Shown piece by piece: positions 8,732 through 17,382 of a DNA stretch of 61,796 nucleotides. The DNA comes from a bacterium (GTDB lineage Bacteria > JAHJDO01): positions 1-61,796 of the forward strand of contig JAHJDO010000101.1 in the NCBI GenBank assembly GCA_018812485.1, given 5' to 3'. Positions within the stretch are counted from its first letter, which is position 1; each line of letters opens with the position of its first letter. The notes under the pieces were generated by a model, which made no database searches, was not told where the DNA came from, and saw only the letters and a list, made by a program, of their open reading frames with translations. Position numbers and translations under genes: made by a program.

Positions 8732-9574
8732 ATGATATGTCTAACAGGTGATATTCACAATGCTTCCCTGAGGATAAACGACCATAAATACATAGAAGAT
8801 CCAGAAGATTCAGATGTTAAAATATCCTGCAGATATCTGAAACTTCTGGAGAAATACGGGATAAAAGCAACGTTTTATGTAGTGGGAAAAACGCTTGATG
8901 AGGAGTGGGAAGATTTTAAGCCGATAGCAGATTCGGAGCTAGTGGAAATTGGCGGTCACACTTATGGAGGTTTGCCTATAAGTAAACTTTACCGGCTGTG
9001 GTGCAAAATAATGGGCAAGCCCCCCAGATCGCACTCTCATACACAGGGTTCTCGTTTTCAGCAGAAAAACGACATACAAAAAATGATAGATGTAGTAAAA
9101 GCCAGGACAGGTAAGGATATCGTGTCATGGCGCAGTCATGGTCTGGTTTCTGATAAAAGCACCTATCCTCTGCTCTCAGGGATGGGAATCCGGATGATTT
9201 CCGATGACCTAAACTGGAACAAAATCTACCCTGAAAAGACGAAAGAGGGGCTGATTTCTCATCCTATGAATGTCATCATGGACCATGACCATGTTTATCA
9301 TGCTCATAGGACAAAGGAGTATGTTGACAAGATGAAAGAAAACTGGCCCTGGCCCGATGATCCTACAAAGGAATCATATGCAATTGAAGAATGGGCAAAG
9401 ATAGTTGAAAAACAAGTTCTTGGTATTGAGAAAAAAGGAGGCGTTGCTACTATACTTATGCATCCTCTATGTATGTATCTTGCGGATAAATTCAAGACTG
9501 CAGAGAAATTGTTTGAGGTCTTTTCCCAGTACAAAACAATCTGGGCTCGTGAAATACCTGAGTATCTAAAATGA
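8732..9574 (+). CDS. Polysaccharide deacetylase-like (NodB homology) protein
   Basis: NodB-fold protein of 280 aa without a signal peptide, so cytoplasmic. Motif 1 is LTGDIHN with Asp7. Motif 2 is EIGGHTYGG with His76, but the usual second His four residues on is Gly80. WRSHG (133-137) takes the place of motif 3, and ILMHPL with His244 is the C-terminal motif. One metal ligand is therefore replaced, although several other His residues (DHDHVYHAH near 184-192) could substitute. Cytoplasmic NodB proteins in catabolic clusters can act on small amides rather than polysaccharides. That is inference. It overlaps the next gene by ATGA. Confidence 0.75.
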   Translation: MICLTGDIHNASLRINDHKYIEDPEDSDVKISCRYLKLLEKYGIKATFYVVGKTLDEEWEDFKPIADSELVEIGGHTYGGLPISKLYRLWCKIMGKPPRSHSHTQGSRFQQKNDIQKMIDVVKARTGKDIVSWRSHGLVSDKSTYPLLSGMGIRMISDDLNWNKIYPEKTKEGLISHPMNVIMDHDHVYHAHRTKEYVDKMKENWPWPDDPTKESYAIEEWAKIVEKQVLGIEKKGGVATILMHPLCMYLADKFKTAEKLFEVFSQYKTIWAREIPEYLK

Positions 9575-10806
9575 CTTCACGGGAAAGAGTAAAAAAAATA
9601 TTGAATTTTGAAATGCCTGACAGGCCTGCTATAGATCTCGGGTCAACAAGAATGACAGGTATTTCTGCATGGATATACAGAGAGCTAAAGAGACGCCTAG
9701 GAATAAAATCTGATGAAGTTAAAGTATTTGACATGAGTCAGATGCTCGCAGAAGTTGAAATGGAAGTTCTTGAGGAGCTGGGATGCGATTTTGTAATGTT
9801 ACCCATGCAGATTTTACCGCTTGAGCTCTCATATGGTGATTGGAAAGATTATAAATTCTGGGACGGACAAACATTTAAAGTACCGGCAGAGTTTAATCCA
9901 AAGGTTTTAGAAGATGGTACATTAATTGTCGGTAATGGACGTAATTGGGAGAAAGAAACTCGGCGTATGCCAAAAGGATGTAGGTATCTTGATAGAATAG
10001 AATATCCTGACATTAAGACAATGGATTTTGACATATCTCATATAGACAAAAAGGACTGGGTGTTTTCAAAACCTCTTTCAGACGAATTTTTAAAAACAGA
10101 AGAAAATAATGCTAAAATATTAAAACAATCAACAGATAAGGCTATTGTGTCTTCAGGGGGAATATCGGGAGCATGGGGAATGCCAGCAGGATATGGAGGG
10201 GTTATAGGATGGGGAATAAAGATGGCTCTTGACCCAAATCATGCAAAAGAACATATGATGGCAGAAGCAGAAGCATTGTCCAAGCGTATAAAGTTATATT
10301 TAGAAGCAGTAGGTAATTACATTGATGTTATAGTTGTAAGTGGTACTGATTTCGGAGCACAAAAAAAGGAACAATTTAATCCCGATTTATTTAAAGAATT
10401 CTTCGTACCTGCGTGGAAAATGGTAACAGATACAATACATAAATTTGCTGATATAAAAATATTTATTCATTCATGCGGATGTGTGAGGGATCTCATCCCC
10501 TACTTTATTGATGCAGGTGTTGATATTTATAACCCGGTTCAATGGTCTGCAGATAATATGGATCGAGAGGAGCTTAAAAAAGAGTTTGGCAACAAGATAG
10601 TATTCTGGGGCGGAGCAGTCAATACGCAAAAAACATTTCCTTTTGGTACATCTGATGAAGTGAGAAAAGAAGTGAAAGAAACTATTAATATACTCGGCAA
10701 AGGTGGAGGTTATGTAGTTAATCCAGTACATAACATACAACCAGACGTACCAGTTGAAAATATAATTGCGTTGTATGAGACTGCAAAGAATTATAGATAT
10801 AGTTAA
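9571..10806 (+). CDS. Uroporphyrinogen decarboxylase-family (MtaA/CmuA-like) protein 1
   Basis: UroD-fold protein of 411 aa starting with the family signature MTSRERVKKILNFEMPDRP. In corrinoid methyltransferases of this fold (MtaA, MtbA) zinc is held by His-X-Cys and a later Cys. Here HSC is present (300-302) but the later Cys position in VVNPVHNIQPDVP is His387. It could still bind zinc as His-Cys-His. Length exceeds the 340-350 aa norm because of an insertion around 95-190. Start ATG overlaps the previous stop (ATGA), implying translational coupling. A methyl-transfer role alongside the MttB proteins is plausible but not shown. Confidence 0.8.
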   Translation: MTSRERVKKILNFEMPDRPAIDLGSTRMTGISAWIYRELKRRLGIKSDEVKVFDMSQMLAEVEMEVLEELGCDFVMLPMQILPLELSYGDWKDYKFWDGQTFKVPAEFNPKVLEDGTLIVGNGRNWEKETRRMPKGCRYLDRIEYPDIKTMDFDISHIDKKDWVFSKPLSDEFLKTEENNAKILKQSTDKAIVSSGGISGAWGMPAGYGGVIGWGIKMALDPNHAKEHMMAEAEALSKRIKLYLEAVGNYIDVIVVSGTDFGAQKKEQFNPDLFKEFFVPAWKMVTDTIHKFADIKIFIHSCGCVRDLIPYFIDAGVDIYNPVQWSADNMDREELKKEFGNKIVFWGGAVNTQKTFPFGTSDEVRKEVKETINILGKGGGYVVNPVHNIQPDVPVENIIALYETAKNYRYS

Positions 10807-10826
10807 TAAATAGGAGATGAATTATT

Positions 10827-11651
10827 ATGAATTCTGACAAGATTGAAGATTATAAAAGACTGGCTACTCAAATCAGGGTTGATGTTCTTAAGATGATATA
10901 TAAGGCAAAGAGCGCTCATATAGGCGCTTCTTTCTCGATGGCAGACATACTTGCAGTGCTGTACGGAGGCATCATGAAGGTAAACCCATCTGATCCCAAA
11001 TGGGAAGATCGTGATAGATATGTACAGAGCAAAGGGCACGCTGCAGCAGGTCTTTATGCAGCGCTTGCAGAAAAAGGGTTTTTCCCAAGGGATTGGCTGG
11101 AAACCTATTATCAGGATGGAGGACATCTTATGGGGCATGTATGGCACAAAGTCCCTGGAGTAGATGTATCCAGTGGTGCTTTAGGTCATGGACTTTCCAT
11201 AGCATGCGGAATGGCGATTAACGGAAAATATAAGAAGAAACAATATCGAGTTTTTGTTATGCTCAGTGACGGAGAATGTGATGAAGGTTCGGTATGGGAA
11301 GCAATTATGTTTGCTCCACAGCATAAACTTGATAATCTTGTTGCTATAGTTGATTATAACAAACTTCAGGCGCTTGGCACAGTGAAAGATGTTCTTGATT
11401 TAGCTCCTCTTGCAGACAAATGGAGAGCGTTTAACTGGTCAGTAAAAGAAGTGGACGGACATAATTACAAAGAAATTGATGACGCATTATCAAGTGCTCC
11501 TTTTGAACAGGGAAAGCCAAGCTGCATTATAGCTAATACAGTAAAAGGAAAGGGTGTAAGTTATATGGAAAATAAAGTAGAGTGGCATTATAAAAGTCCG
11601 GATGAAGGACAACTAAAACAAGCTTTTTCAGAATTGGGGGTGACGGAATGA
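10827..11651 (+). CDS. Transketolase, N-terminal (ThDP-binding) subunit
   Basis: N-terminal half of a split transketolase, 274 aa. SKGHAAAGLYAAL, GALGHGLSIACGMA and the ThDP motif SDGECDEG (147-154) with Asn178 are intact, and AHIGASFSMADILAVLYGG is typical. Split transketolases are common in bacteria and archaea and work as a heterotetramer with the C-terminal half, which starts in the stop codon of this gene (4-base overlap). It moves two-carbon ketol units between sugar phosphates. Its presence in this operon suggests that a sugar- or ketose-like fragment leaves the pathway here. Confidence 0.92.
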   Translation: MNSDKIEDYKRLATQIRVDVLKMIYKAKSAHIGASFSMADILAVLYGGIMKVNPSDPKWEDRDRYVQSKGHAAAGLYAALAEKGFFPRDWLETYYQDGGHLMGHVWHKVPGVDVSSGALGHGLSIACGMAINGKYKKKQYRVFVMLSDGECDEGSVWEAIMFAPQHKLDNLVAIVDYNKLQALGTVKDVLDLAPLADKWRAFNWSVKEVDGHNYKEIDDALSSAPFEQGKPSCIIANTVKGKGVSYMENKVEWHYKSPDEGQLKQAFSELGVTE

Positions 11652-12577
11652 GACCTGCATTTAATAAAACACTTGTTGAATTAGCAAGAGAGGATGAACG
11701 CATATTTCTGGTACTAGCGGATATCGGGTTTAACGCAGTCGAACCGTTTGCAAACGAGTTCCCTGACAGATTTTTTAATGTTGGTGTAGCCGAGCAGGAT
11801 ATGACAGGGATAGCGTGCGGATTGGCTCTGGAAGGCAATATTGCTTTTACTTATACAATAGGAAATTTTGTGAGCATTAGATGCCTTGAACAGGTGCGCA
11901 ATGATGTATGTTATCACAATGTAAATGTCAAAATTATAGCGATAGGCGGTGGTGTTGCCTATGGCGCGCTGGGCTCCTCGCATCATTGCGAGCAGGACCT
12001 TGCGATTATGAGGTCATTACCAAACTTAATAGTTCTCTCTCCTGGAGATGCTGTTGAAACAAGACTTCTAACGCGTGCAATAACAGCACATAACGGGCCG
12101 TGCTATATGAGAGTTGGAAGAGGAAAAGAGGTTGTAGTTCATCAAAGTGACCCGGACCTAGAGATTGGTAAAGCAATTACTATGCGAGAGGGAAATGACT
12201 TAACATTAATTTCAACAGGAGATATGCTGCCCTATGTTATGGATGCTTCTGAGTCCTTAGAACAAAACAGAATTAATGCACGTGTCTTAAGTATGCACAC
12301 AATTAAACCTTTAGATAAGGAAGCCATAATATCTGCTGCACACCAAACAGGTGCTATTATAACAATAGAGGAACACAATATACTGGGTGGTCTGGGGGGC
12401 GCAGTGGCAGAAATTCTGGCTGAATCAGATTGTCCTAAAGTCACTTTCAAAAGGATGGGTTTAAATGATGCATTCTGCAAGAAAATTGGTTGCCAGAAAT
12501 ACCTGAGGAAGGAATATGGCTTATCAATTGAGGATATTGTAACTACAGCAACATCAGTTATTAGTAAAAAACAATAA
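11648..12577 (+). CDS. Transketolase, C-terminal (pyrimidine-binding) subunit
   Basis: C-terminal half of the split transketolase, 309 aa, partner of the preceding gene. Glu49 in VGVAEQDMTGIACGLA is the catalytic Glu that activates ThDP. The C-terminal domain has VLSMHTIKPLDKEAI and IIEEHNILGGLGGAVAE-type sequence. DXPS has a related architecture but the subunit split and the motifs favour transketolase. It shares an ATGA overlap with the N-terminal subunit and is 12 bases from the next gene. Confidence 0.92.
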   Translation: MRPAFNKTLVELAREDERIFLVLADIGFNAVEPFANEFPDRFFNVGVAEQDMTGIACGLALEGNIAFTYTIGNFVSIRCLEQVRNDVCYHNVNVKIIAIGGGVAYGALGSSHHCEQDLAIMRSLPNLIVLSPGDAVETRLLTRAITAHNGPCYMRVGRGKEVVVHQSDPDLEIGKAITMREGNDLTLISTGDMLPYVMDASESLEQNRINARVLSMHTIKPLDKEAIISAAHQTGAIITIEEHNILGGLGGAVAEILAESDCPKVTFKRMGLNDAFCKKIGCQKYLRKEYGLSIEDIVTTATSVISKKQ

Positions 12578-12589
12578 GGAGAGAGGAAG

Positions 12590-13624
12590 ATGGCATATCC
12601 AGGGGTTCTGGAAGACATAAAAATATGTATTAATCTAGGTATTCCAAAAAAAGTCCCGATTTTTGCTCTGGCAGAACTTTTTAATGTACGAATGGCTGGA
12701 ATAACCTATGAAGAGTATACCTACAATGTTGATAAGCTGGTTAAATGCGAAGTAGAAGCTGTAAAACGATTTGATTATGATTGGGTCTATCTTAATCCGG
12801 ATGATAATATGGAATTCGAGCCCCTTGGAGTAAAGACAAAGGGAGAGGAAAACGTTCCCTTAGGTGCATATGAGTTTTTACCTGCTTCTTGGGATACACT
12901 TAAAACTTTAAAACTCCCTGATTTCCAACACGATGGAAGAATGCCGGCTTTTCTTGAGGCAACAAGCAGGATTAAAGAAGAGCTAAAAGATACCATTTGT
13001 CTTTGCGGCCGTGTAGCTGCTCCATTCAGCTCAGTAGCATTATTATATGGAGTAGAAAAGGCATTAGTGCTTTTTTTAGAGAATCCCGAATTGTTTAAAA
13101 AAACAGCGGATTTCTTTGTTGAACTTATGAGTGAATGGGGGAAAGCCCAAATTCAGGCCGGAGCAGATGCTATCTGGGTGGGAGATTGTGTTGCTTCCTC
13201 TGGTTTTATCTCTCCAAAACACTATTCTGAATTTGCTGCTGAAGGAGCACTAAAATTAAATACAGCATTAAAAAAAGAGGGAGCCGTCATTTTCTATCAT
13301 GCTGGAGAGTCATCTCTTCCGCATCTTGAATTAATGGCTGATACGCATCCTGATGCCCTTAGTATAGGCGGAGGGATAGATATTAAGAAAGCTAAGGAGA
13401 CCGTAGGCAAAAGAGTCTGCCTGCTTGGCAATATTCACGGTATCAAAACATTACAACGGGGCAGTCCTGAATATGTAGAAAAAGAGACCATAAGAATTAT
13501 GGAAAGCGGCAAGAAAAATGGCGGTTATATATTTAATTCTGAAGAAGGGATTGCTTATCAAACGCCTGAGCAAAATATAAGAATAATGATGCAGACTGCT
13601 AAGAAATACGGCAGTTATAAATAG
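12590..13624 (+). CDS. Uroporphyrinogen decarboxylase-family protein 2
   Basis: UroD-fold protein, 344 aa. Family features are the DYDWVYLNPDDNMEFEPLG region, ICLCGRVAAPFSSVALLYG, ADAIWVGDCVASSGFISPKHY and VCLLGNIHGIKTLQRGSPE. The zinc motif of methyltransferases is missing: the His-X-Cys position reads HAG (FYHAGESS) and the late Cys position reads SEEG. True uroporphyrinogen decarboxylases also lack that motif, but this gene is in a catabolic operon, not a haem locus. Probable role is methyl transfer without zinc, or a different reaction on a cyclic or methylated substrate. Confidence 0.75.
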   Translation: MAYPGVLEDIKICINLGIPKKVPIFALAELFNVRMAGITYEEYTYNVDKLVKCEVEAVKRFDYDWVYLNPDDNMEFEPLGVKTKGEENVPLGAYEFLPASWDTLKTLKLPDFQHDGRMPAFLEATSRIKEELKDTICLCGRVAAPFSSVALLYGVEKALVLFLENPELFKKTADFFVELMSEWGKAQIQAGADAIWVGDCVASSGFISPKHYSEFAAEGALKLNTALKKEGAVIFYHAGESSLPHLELMADTHPDALSIGGGIDIKKAKETVGKRVCLLGNIHGIKTLQRGSPEYVEKETIRIMESGKKNGGYIFNSEEGIAYQTPEQNIRIMMQTAKKYGSYK

Positions 13625-13638
13625 AAAGGATTTCATTA

Positions 13639-14673
13639 ATGACCTCAAGAGAACGAGTTTTTGCCGCATTAGAAGGTAAAATACCTGACAGGGTACCTAT
13701 AATGGAACTGGTTGTGGATCAAAAGGTTATACAGGCAATTCATCCTGGCATCTCATATTATGATTTTATTGAAGAAATAGGTTTTGATGTTGTATGTGTA
13801 GGCATGAGTACGGATACCGATAAGATAGAATGGATTGATAAGGACAAAAAAATCTTCAAAGGTAAATGGGGAGAGACAAGAGCCTTTACAACAGAAGTTA
13901 AGGCAGTTCCCATACCGCCATATCCCATACAAACAGAGGAAAACCTAAAATCATATACCCCTCCTGACCCTAATGATCCTAACGCGTTGGGAGATCTTAA
14001 AGAAGTCGTCAAGAGATTTAAGGGCAAAAAAACTATTGCTTGGGTTGGAGGAGGAGTGTTTGCTCCACAGCAGTATCTAAGGGGAGTAGAAGATTTACTT
14101 ATGGATTATGTATTGAATCCTCAATTGGTTAAGAAGCTCGCAAAAATTGGAGAAGAATATTATATTGAATTACACAGAAGGGTCATAAAAGAAGGAGTGG
14201 ATATTGTAATTCTTGGAGATGATTATGCCGGTAAAACAGGGCCTATGATGTCTCCAGCGCATTTTGAAAGTTTTATACTACCGGGATTGACTGCCATTGT
14301 TAAAGGAATAAAAAAAGCAGGAGCTTATTGTATCAAGCATACGGACGGAAATATATGGAAAATCATTGACATGATTGTCAAAACGGGGGTTGATGCTATT
14401 GGTCCGGTAGAGATCGGTGCTGGAATGGAGCTTGACAAGATTAAAGAAAAGTATGATATTTGTGTAGTTGGTAATGTGGATATAGATCTTCTTTCGCGTG
14501 GAACAGTTGAAGAAGTTGTTAAGGCGACAAAAGAGTGCATCAAAAAAGGAGCCTCTCGGGGAGGACATATTCTTTCGTCTGCTAATAGTATTATTTCTGC
14601 AGTTAATCCTGATAATTTTTTGGCAATGGTTAATACAGCTAAGGAGTTTGGTAAATATCCAATAGATATATAA
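13639..14673 (+). CDS. Uroporphyrinogen decarboxylase-family protein 3
   Basis: Third UroD-fold protein of the operon, 344 aa, starting MTSRERVFAALEGKIPDRVP. It carries the KHTDGN segment in place of His-X-Cys (His-Thr-Asp) and ILSSANSI in place of the late Cys, a pattern I associate with a widespread uncharacterised subfamily rather than with MtaA/MtbA. Thus each of the three UroD paralogues in this cluster has a different residue set at the metal site. A spacing of 14 bases from the previous gene and 17 to the next supports a single transcript. Confidence 0.78.
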   Translation: MTSRERVFAALEGKIPDRVPIMELVVDQKVIQAIHPGISYYDFIEEIGFDVVCVGMSTDTDKIEWIDKDKKIFKGKWGETRAFTTEVKAVPIPPYPIQTEENLKSYTPPDPNDPNALGDLKEVVKRFKGKKTIAWVGGGVFAPQQYLRGVEDLLMDYVLNPQLVKKLAKIGEEYYIELHRRVIKEGVDIVILGDDYAGKTGPMMSPAHFESFILPGLTAIVKGIKKAGAYCIKHTDGNIWKIIDMIVKTGVDAIGPVEIGAGMELDKIKEKYDICVVGNVDIDLLSRGTVEEVVKATKECIKKGASRGGHILSSANSIISAVNPDNFLAMVNTAKEFGKYPIDI

Positions 14674-14690
14674 ACTATGGGAGATTCAAA

Positions 14691-16070
14691 ATGAGTGATG
14701 AAAGACTTACAAAAGAACAAATTAAGCAGTTTAAAAATGATGCTTTGCGCTATGTGTGTCCGCATGCCGCTAAGAACGATGAATTGCTTGTAAATGGTCC
14801 TAAAATATTTACAAGAGGAGAAGGCTGTTATGTGTATGATATAGAAGGCAGGAAATACCTTGATACATTCGCGACACTGCTTACAACAATATGTGGACAT
14901 AATCGTCCGGAGGTAAGGCAGGCAGTAACTGAACAAATGAAAAAGCTGGAGTTTTTTCCCAATTATGTGGATAGCTTCACCCTTCCTCTTATCAAGCTGG
15001 CAAAGAAACTGGCAGAAATTACACCGGGAGATCTTTCTGTATCTTTCTTTGTTAACAGCGGTTCAGAGGCTAATGAAACAGCTATAAAGATAGCCAAGCA
15101 ATATCAACTGGAGACAGGAAAACCTAAAAAGTGGAAAATTATTGCAAGAAGATTCTCCTATCATGGGACAACCTTAGGCGCTGCATCAGCTACAGGTTTA
15201 CCTTCATATAAGAAATATCTTGAGCCGTTGCTGCCTGGATATATATTTGCGAAGGCTGCTCGTGACTGCGAGTGTCCGGAAGGTATGAGTTCAAAAGAAT
15301 ACGGGAAAGTCTGTCTTAAAGAGTTAGATGATTTAATACAATTTGAAACACCTGAGACAATAGCAGGTATGATAATGGATCCTGTGCCCGGATCAAATAC
15401 AGCATATCCGCTTCCGCCCGAAGGATATCTGCAGGGCGTGCGTAAGCTTTGTAATGAATATGAAATAGTGCTGATATTTGACGAGGTTCAGACAGGATTT
15501 GCTAAAACGGGAAAAATGTTCGCATGTGAACACTGGGATGTAACCCCTGATATTATAACTCTTGGCAAGGGCTTTACGGGCGGGTTTGCTCCTTTAGGTG
15601 CTGCTGTAATGACAGAAAAAATATATAAGGTATTTAAGAGAGTTGGACATGAACTGCGCAGTGGAAGCACATTCGGAGGACATACCCTGGCCTGTGCAGC
15701 AACTTTAGCTAATATCGAGATAATTGAAAAAGAAAATCTTGTAGAAAAAGCTGCTGAAATGGGGAAATACTTAAGAGAAGGGCTTGAAAAATTATATAAA
15801 CACTCCATTGTAGGTGATGTTTGTGGAATAGGAATGCTTTTGGCGGTAAAACTGGTATCTGATAGAAAGGCAAAAACTCCTCTGGCCCCAGAACTCAAAG
15901 TAGGTAAATGGATAAGAGAGCGATGCTGGCAGCTTGGAATGATACTGCGCAATAATGGAGATATTCTTGTTATTGCTCCGTCTCTTATTCTATCCAAGGA
16001 CGAAGCGGATACACTGCTCAAAAAAACTGACCAGGCAATTTCTGACGCAATGAAAAACTTTAAATTTTAA
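14691..16070 (+). CDS. Class III PLP-dependent aminotransferase
   Basis: Aspartate aminotransferase superfamily, class III (4-aminobutyrate/ornithine type), 459 aa. Seen are NSGSEANE (122-129), SYHGTTLGA (156-164), FDEVQTGFAKTG (263-274) and the PLP lysine Lys293 in TLGKGFTGGFAPLGA. An insertion around 190-210 with four Cys (RDCECPEG and later VCL) is unusual. Members transfer amino groups from terminal amines such as GABA, ornithine, beta-alanine or amino-sugar derivatives. With the class IV enzyme and the amine dehydrogenase-like protein it argues that the substrate carries one or more amines. Confidence 0.9.
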   Translation: MSDERLTKEQIKQFKNDALRYVCPHAAKNDELLVNGPKIFTRGEGCYVYDIEGRKYLDTFATLLTTICGHNRPEVRQAVTEQMKKLEFFPNYVDSFTLPLIKLAKKLAEITPGDLSVSFFVNSGSEANETAIKIAKQYQLETGKPKKWKIIARRFSYHGTTLGAASATGLPSYKKYLEPLLPGYIFAKAARDCECPEGMSSKEYGKVCLKELDDLIQFETPETIAGMIMDPVPGSNTAYPLPPEGYLQGVRKLCNEYEIVLIFDEVQTGFAKTGKMFACEHWDVTPDIITLGKGFTGGFAPLGAAVMTEKIYKVFKRVGHELRSGSTFGGHTLACAATLANIEIIEKENLVEKAAEMGKYLREGLEKLYKHSIVGDVCGIGMLLAVKLVSDRKAKTPLAPELKVGKWIRERCWQLGMILRNNGDILVIAPSLILSKDEADTLLKKTDQAISDAMKNFKF

Positions 16071-16096
16071 ACTAATTTTTAAGGAGATAAATAACA

Positions 16097-17380
16097 ATGA
16101 ATATATTACTAATCATGCCTGATGCTCTCAGGGGCACCAACCTTGGCTGTTGTGGTTATTCCAAAAACACCTCTCCATTTATGGATAAACTGGCAAAAGA
16201 GGGCATTGTGTTTAAAAACGCAATTGCTCAAACTGCGCATACTCATCCTGGCGTTGTTTCTGTTTATACAGGGCTTTATCCTACCACCCACTGCCAACAA
16301 ACTCCTGATGACTTTGCTGCGTTTGGAGAAGCAGGCTGGAGTAATGAATGGAGAAATACAGAACTCAGAAAGAAATGGAAAGCGCCTCTTAACATACTTA
16401 AAGAACACGGTTATACAACAGGCGGGAAACATCCCGATTCATGGTGGTCTTTGGGATACTTGATAGAAACAAAAGTAGACAAGATTTTCAATAAACTTAT
16501 AGAGGATTATACAAGCAGACCATTTTTTATGATGTGTATGCCGTATTACACACATATTGCATACAACGCTGTGCCTGATTATGACAAACTGTTCTTATCT
16601 GAGGGTGACAAACTTACTGATAACTTTAGAAAATATGTAGAAATGATAAAAACAACAGGTCATGGGTATATATTAAATCCAGAATTTGTTGGTAAAAAAT
16701 ATCAGGAAGCAAAAACAGCTACTTCATGGAAAGTATTTACCTTATCCGAGGAAGACAGACCGTCTGTAATGGCTCTGTACGACGGAGCAGTAAGAAACCT
16801 GGATATGGAAATAGAAAGATACGTAAAAAAGCTGGATGAATTAGGCATCTTAGATGATACATTAATTATTATAACTCCAGATCACGGGGAAGAAATATTA
16901 GAAAGAGGATCATTAGGCCATGCATCCTGTTCAATGGCAGGAACCCTGTATGACGAAAACATAAGAATTCCTCTTATCATGAGATATCCAAAGGCATTGC
17001 CTCAGGGCAGGGTAATAGAAACTCAAGTAAGTCAGGTGGACATAATGCCTACAATATTTGATATACTGGACTATCCTATGCCTGAACTTACAGAAGGACA
17101 TTCGCTCTTACCGCTTATTGAAGGGAAAGATATTGATTTTAAAGAAGAGACACATTGCGAAACATTAGTTTGCGGTATGCAGACTCTGGACTGGGATAAA
17201 AGAATGAAGTGGGCCCTCAGAACACCGCAGTGGAAGCTTATATACAGTCAGAATCCAGAGGGCAATTATTACGAATTGTATAATCTAAAAAATGACCCTG
17301 CAGAGAAAGTAAATCTCATTGACAAAGAACCGAAAATCGCAAACGAATTAAAAAAGAAACTCAGAAAAAGGGAAATTTAA
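16097..17380 (+). CDS. Sulfatase-fold (alkaline phosphatase superfamily) hydrolase with Thr at the nucleophile position
   Basis: Alkaline phosphatase superfamily enzyme of 427 aa, no signal peptide. MPDALRGTNLGCCGY and ITPDHGEE give metal-binding Asp/His residues of the sulfatase core, and LDEQVSQVDIMPTIFDILDY-like sequence is typical of arylsulfatases. In true sulfatases the nucleophile is Cys or Ser of C/S-X-P-S-R, converted to formylglycine. Here the aligned segment is THPGVVSVYTG with Thr49. Thr is the nucleophile in nucleotide pyrophosphatase and LtaS-type relatives, so a phosphodiesterase or phosphonate-type activity is more likely than sulfatase. It is followed after 2 bases by the CBM9-like gene. 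Confidence 0.82.
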   Translation: MNILLIMPDALRGTNLGCCGYSKNTSPFMDKLAKEGIVFKNAIAQTAHTHPGVVSVYTGLYPTTHCQQTPDDFAAFGEAGWSNEWRNTELRKKWKAPLNILKEHGYTTGGKHPDSWWSLGYLIETKVDKIFNKLIEDYTSRPFFMMCMPYYTHIAYNAVPDYDKLFLSEGDKLTDNFRKYVEMIKTTGHGYILNPEFVGKKYQEAKTATSWKVFTLSEEDRPSVMALYDGAVRNLDMEIERYVKKLDELGILDDTLIIITPDHGEEILERGSLGHASCSMAGTLYDENIRIPLIMRYPKALPQGRVIETQVSQVDIMPTIFDILDYPMPELTEGHSLLPLIEGKDIDFKEETHCETLVCGMQTLDWDKRMKWALRTPQWKLIYSQNPEGNYYELYNLKNDPAEKVNLIDKEPKIANELKKKLRKREI

Positions 17381-17382
17381 AC

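Noticed and set aside
16122-16463. 113-codon open frame inside the sulfatase-fold gene
   Set aside because: It lies in another frame of a well-supported gene, has no family features and no ribosome binding site.
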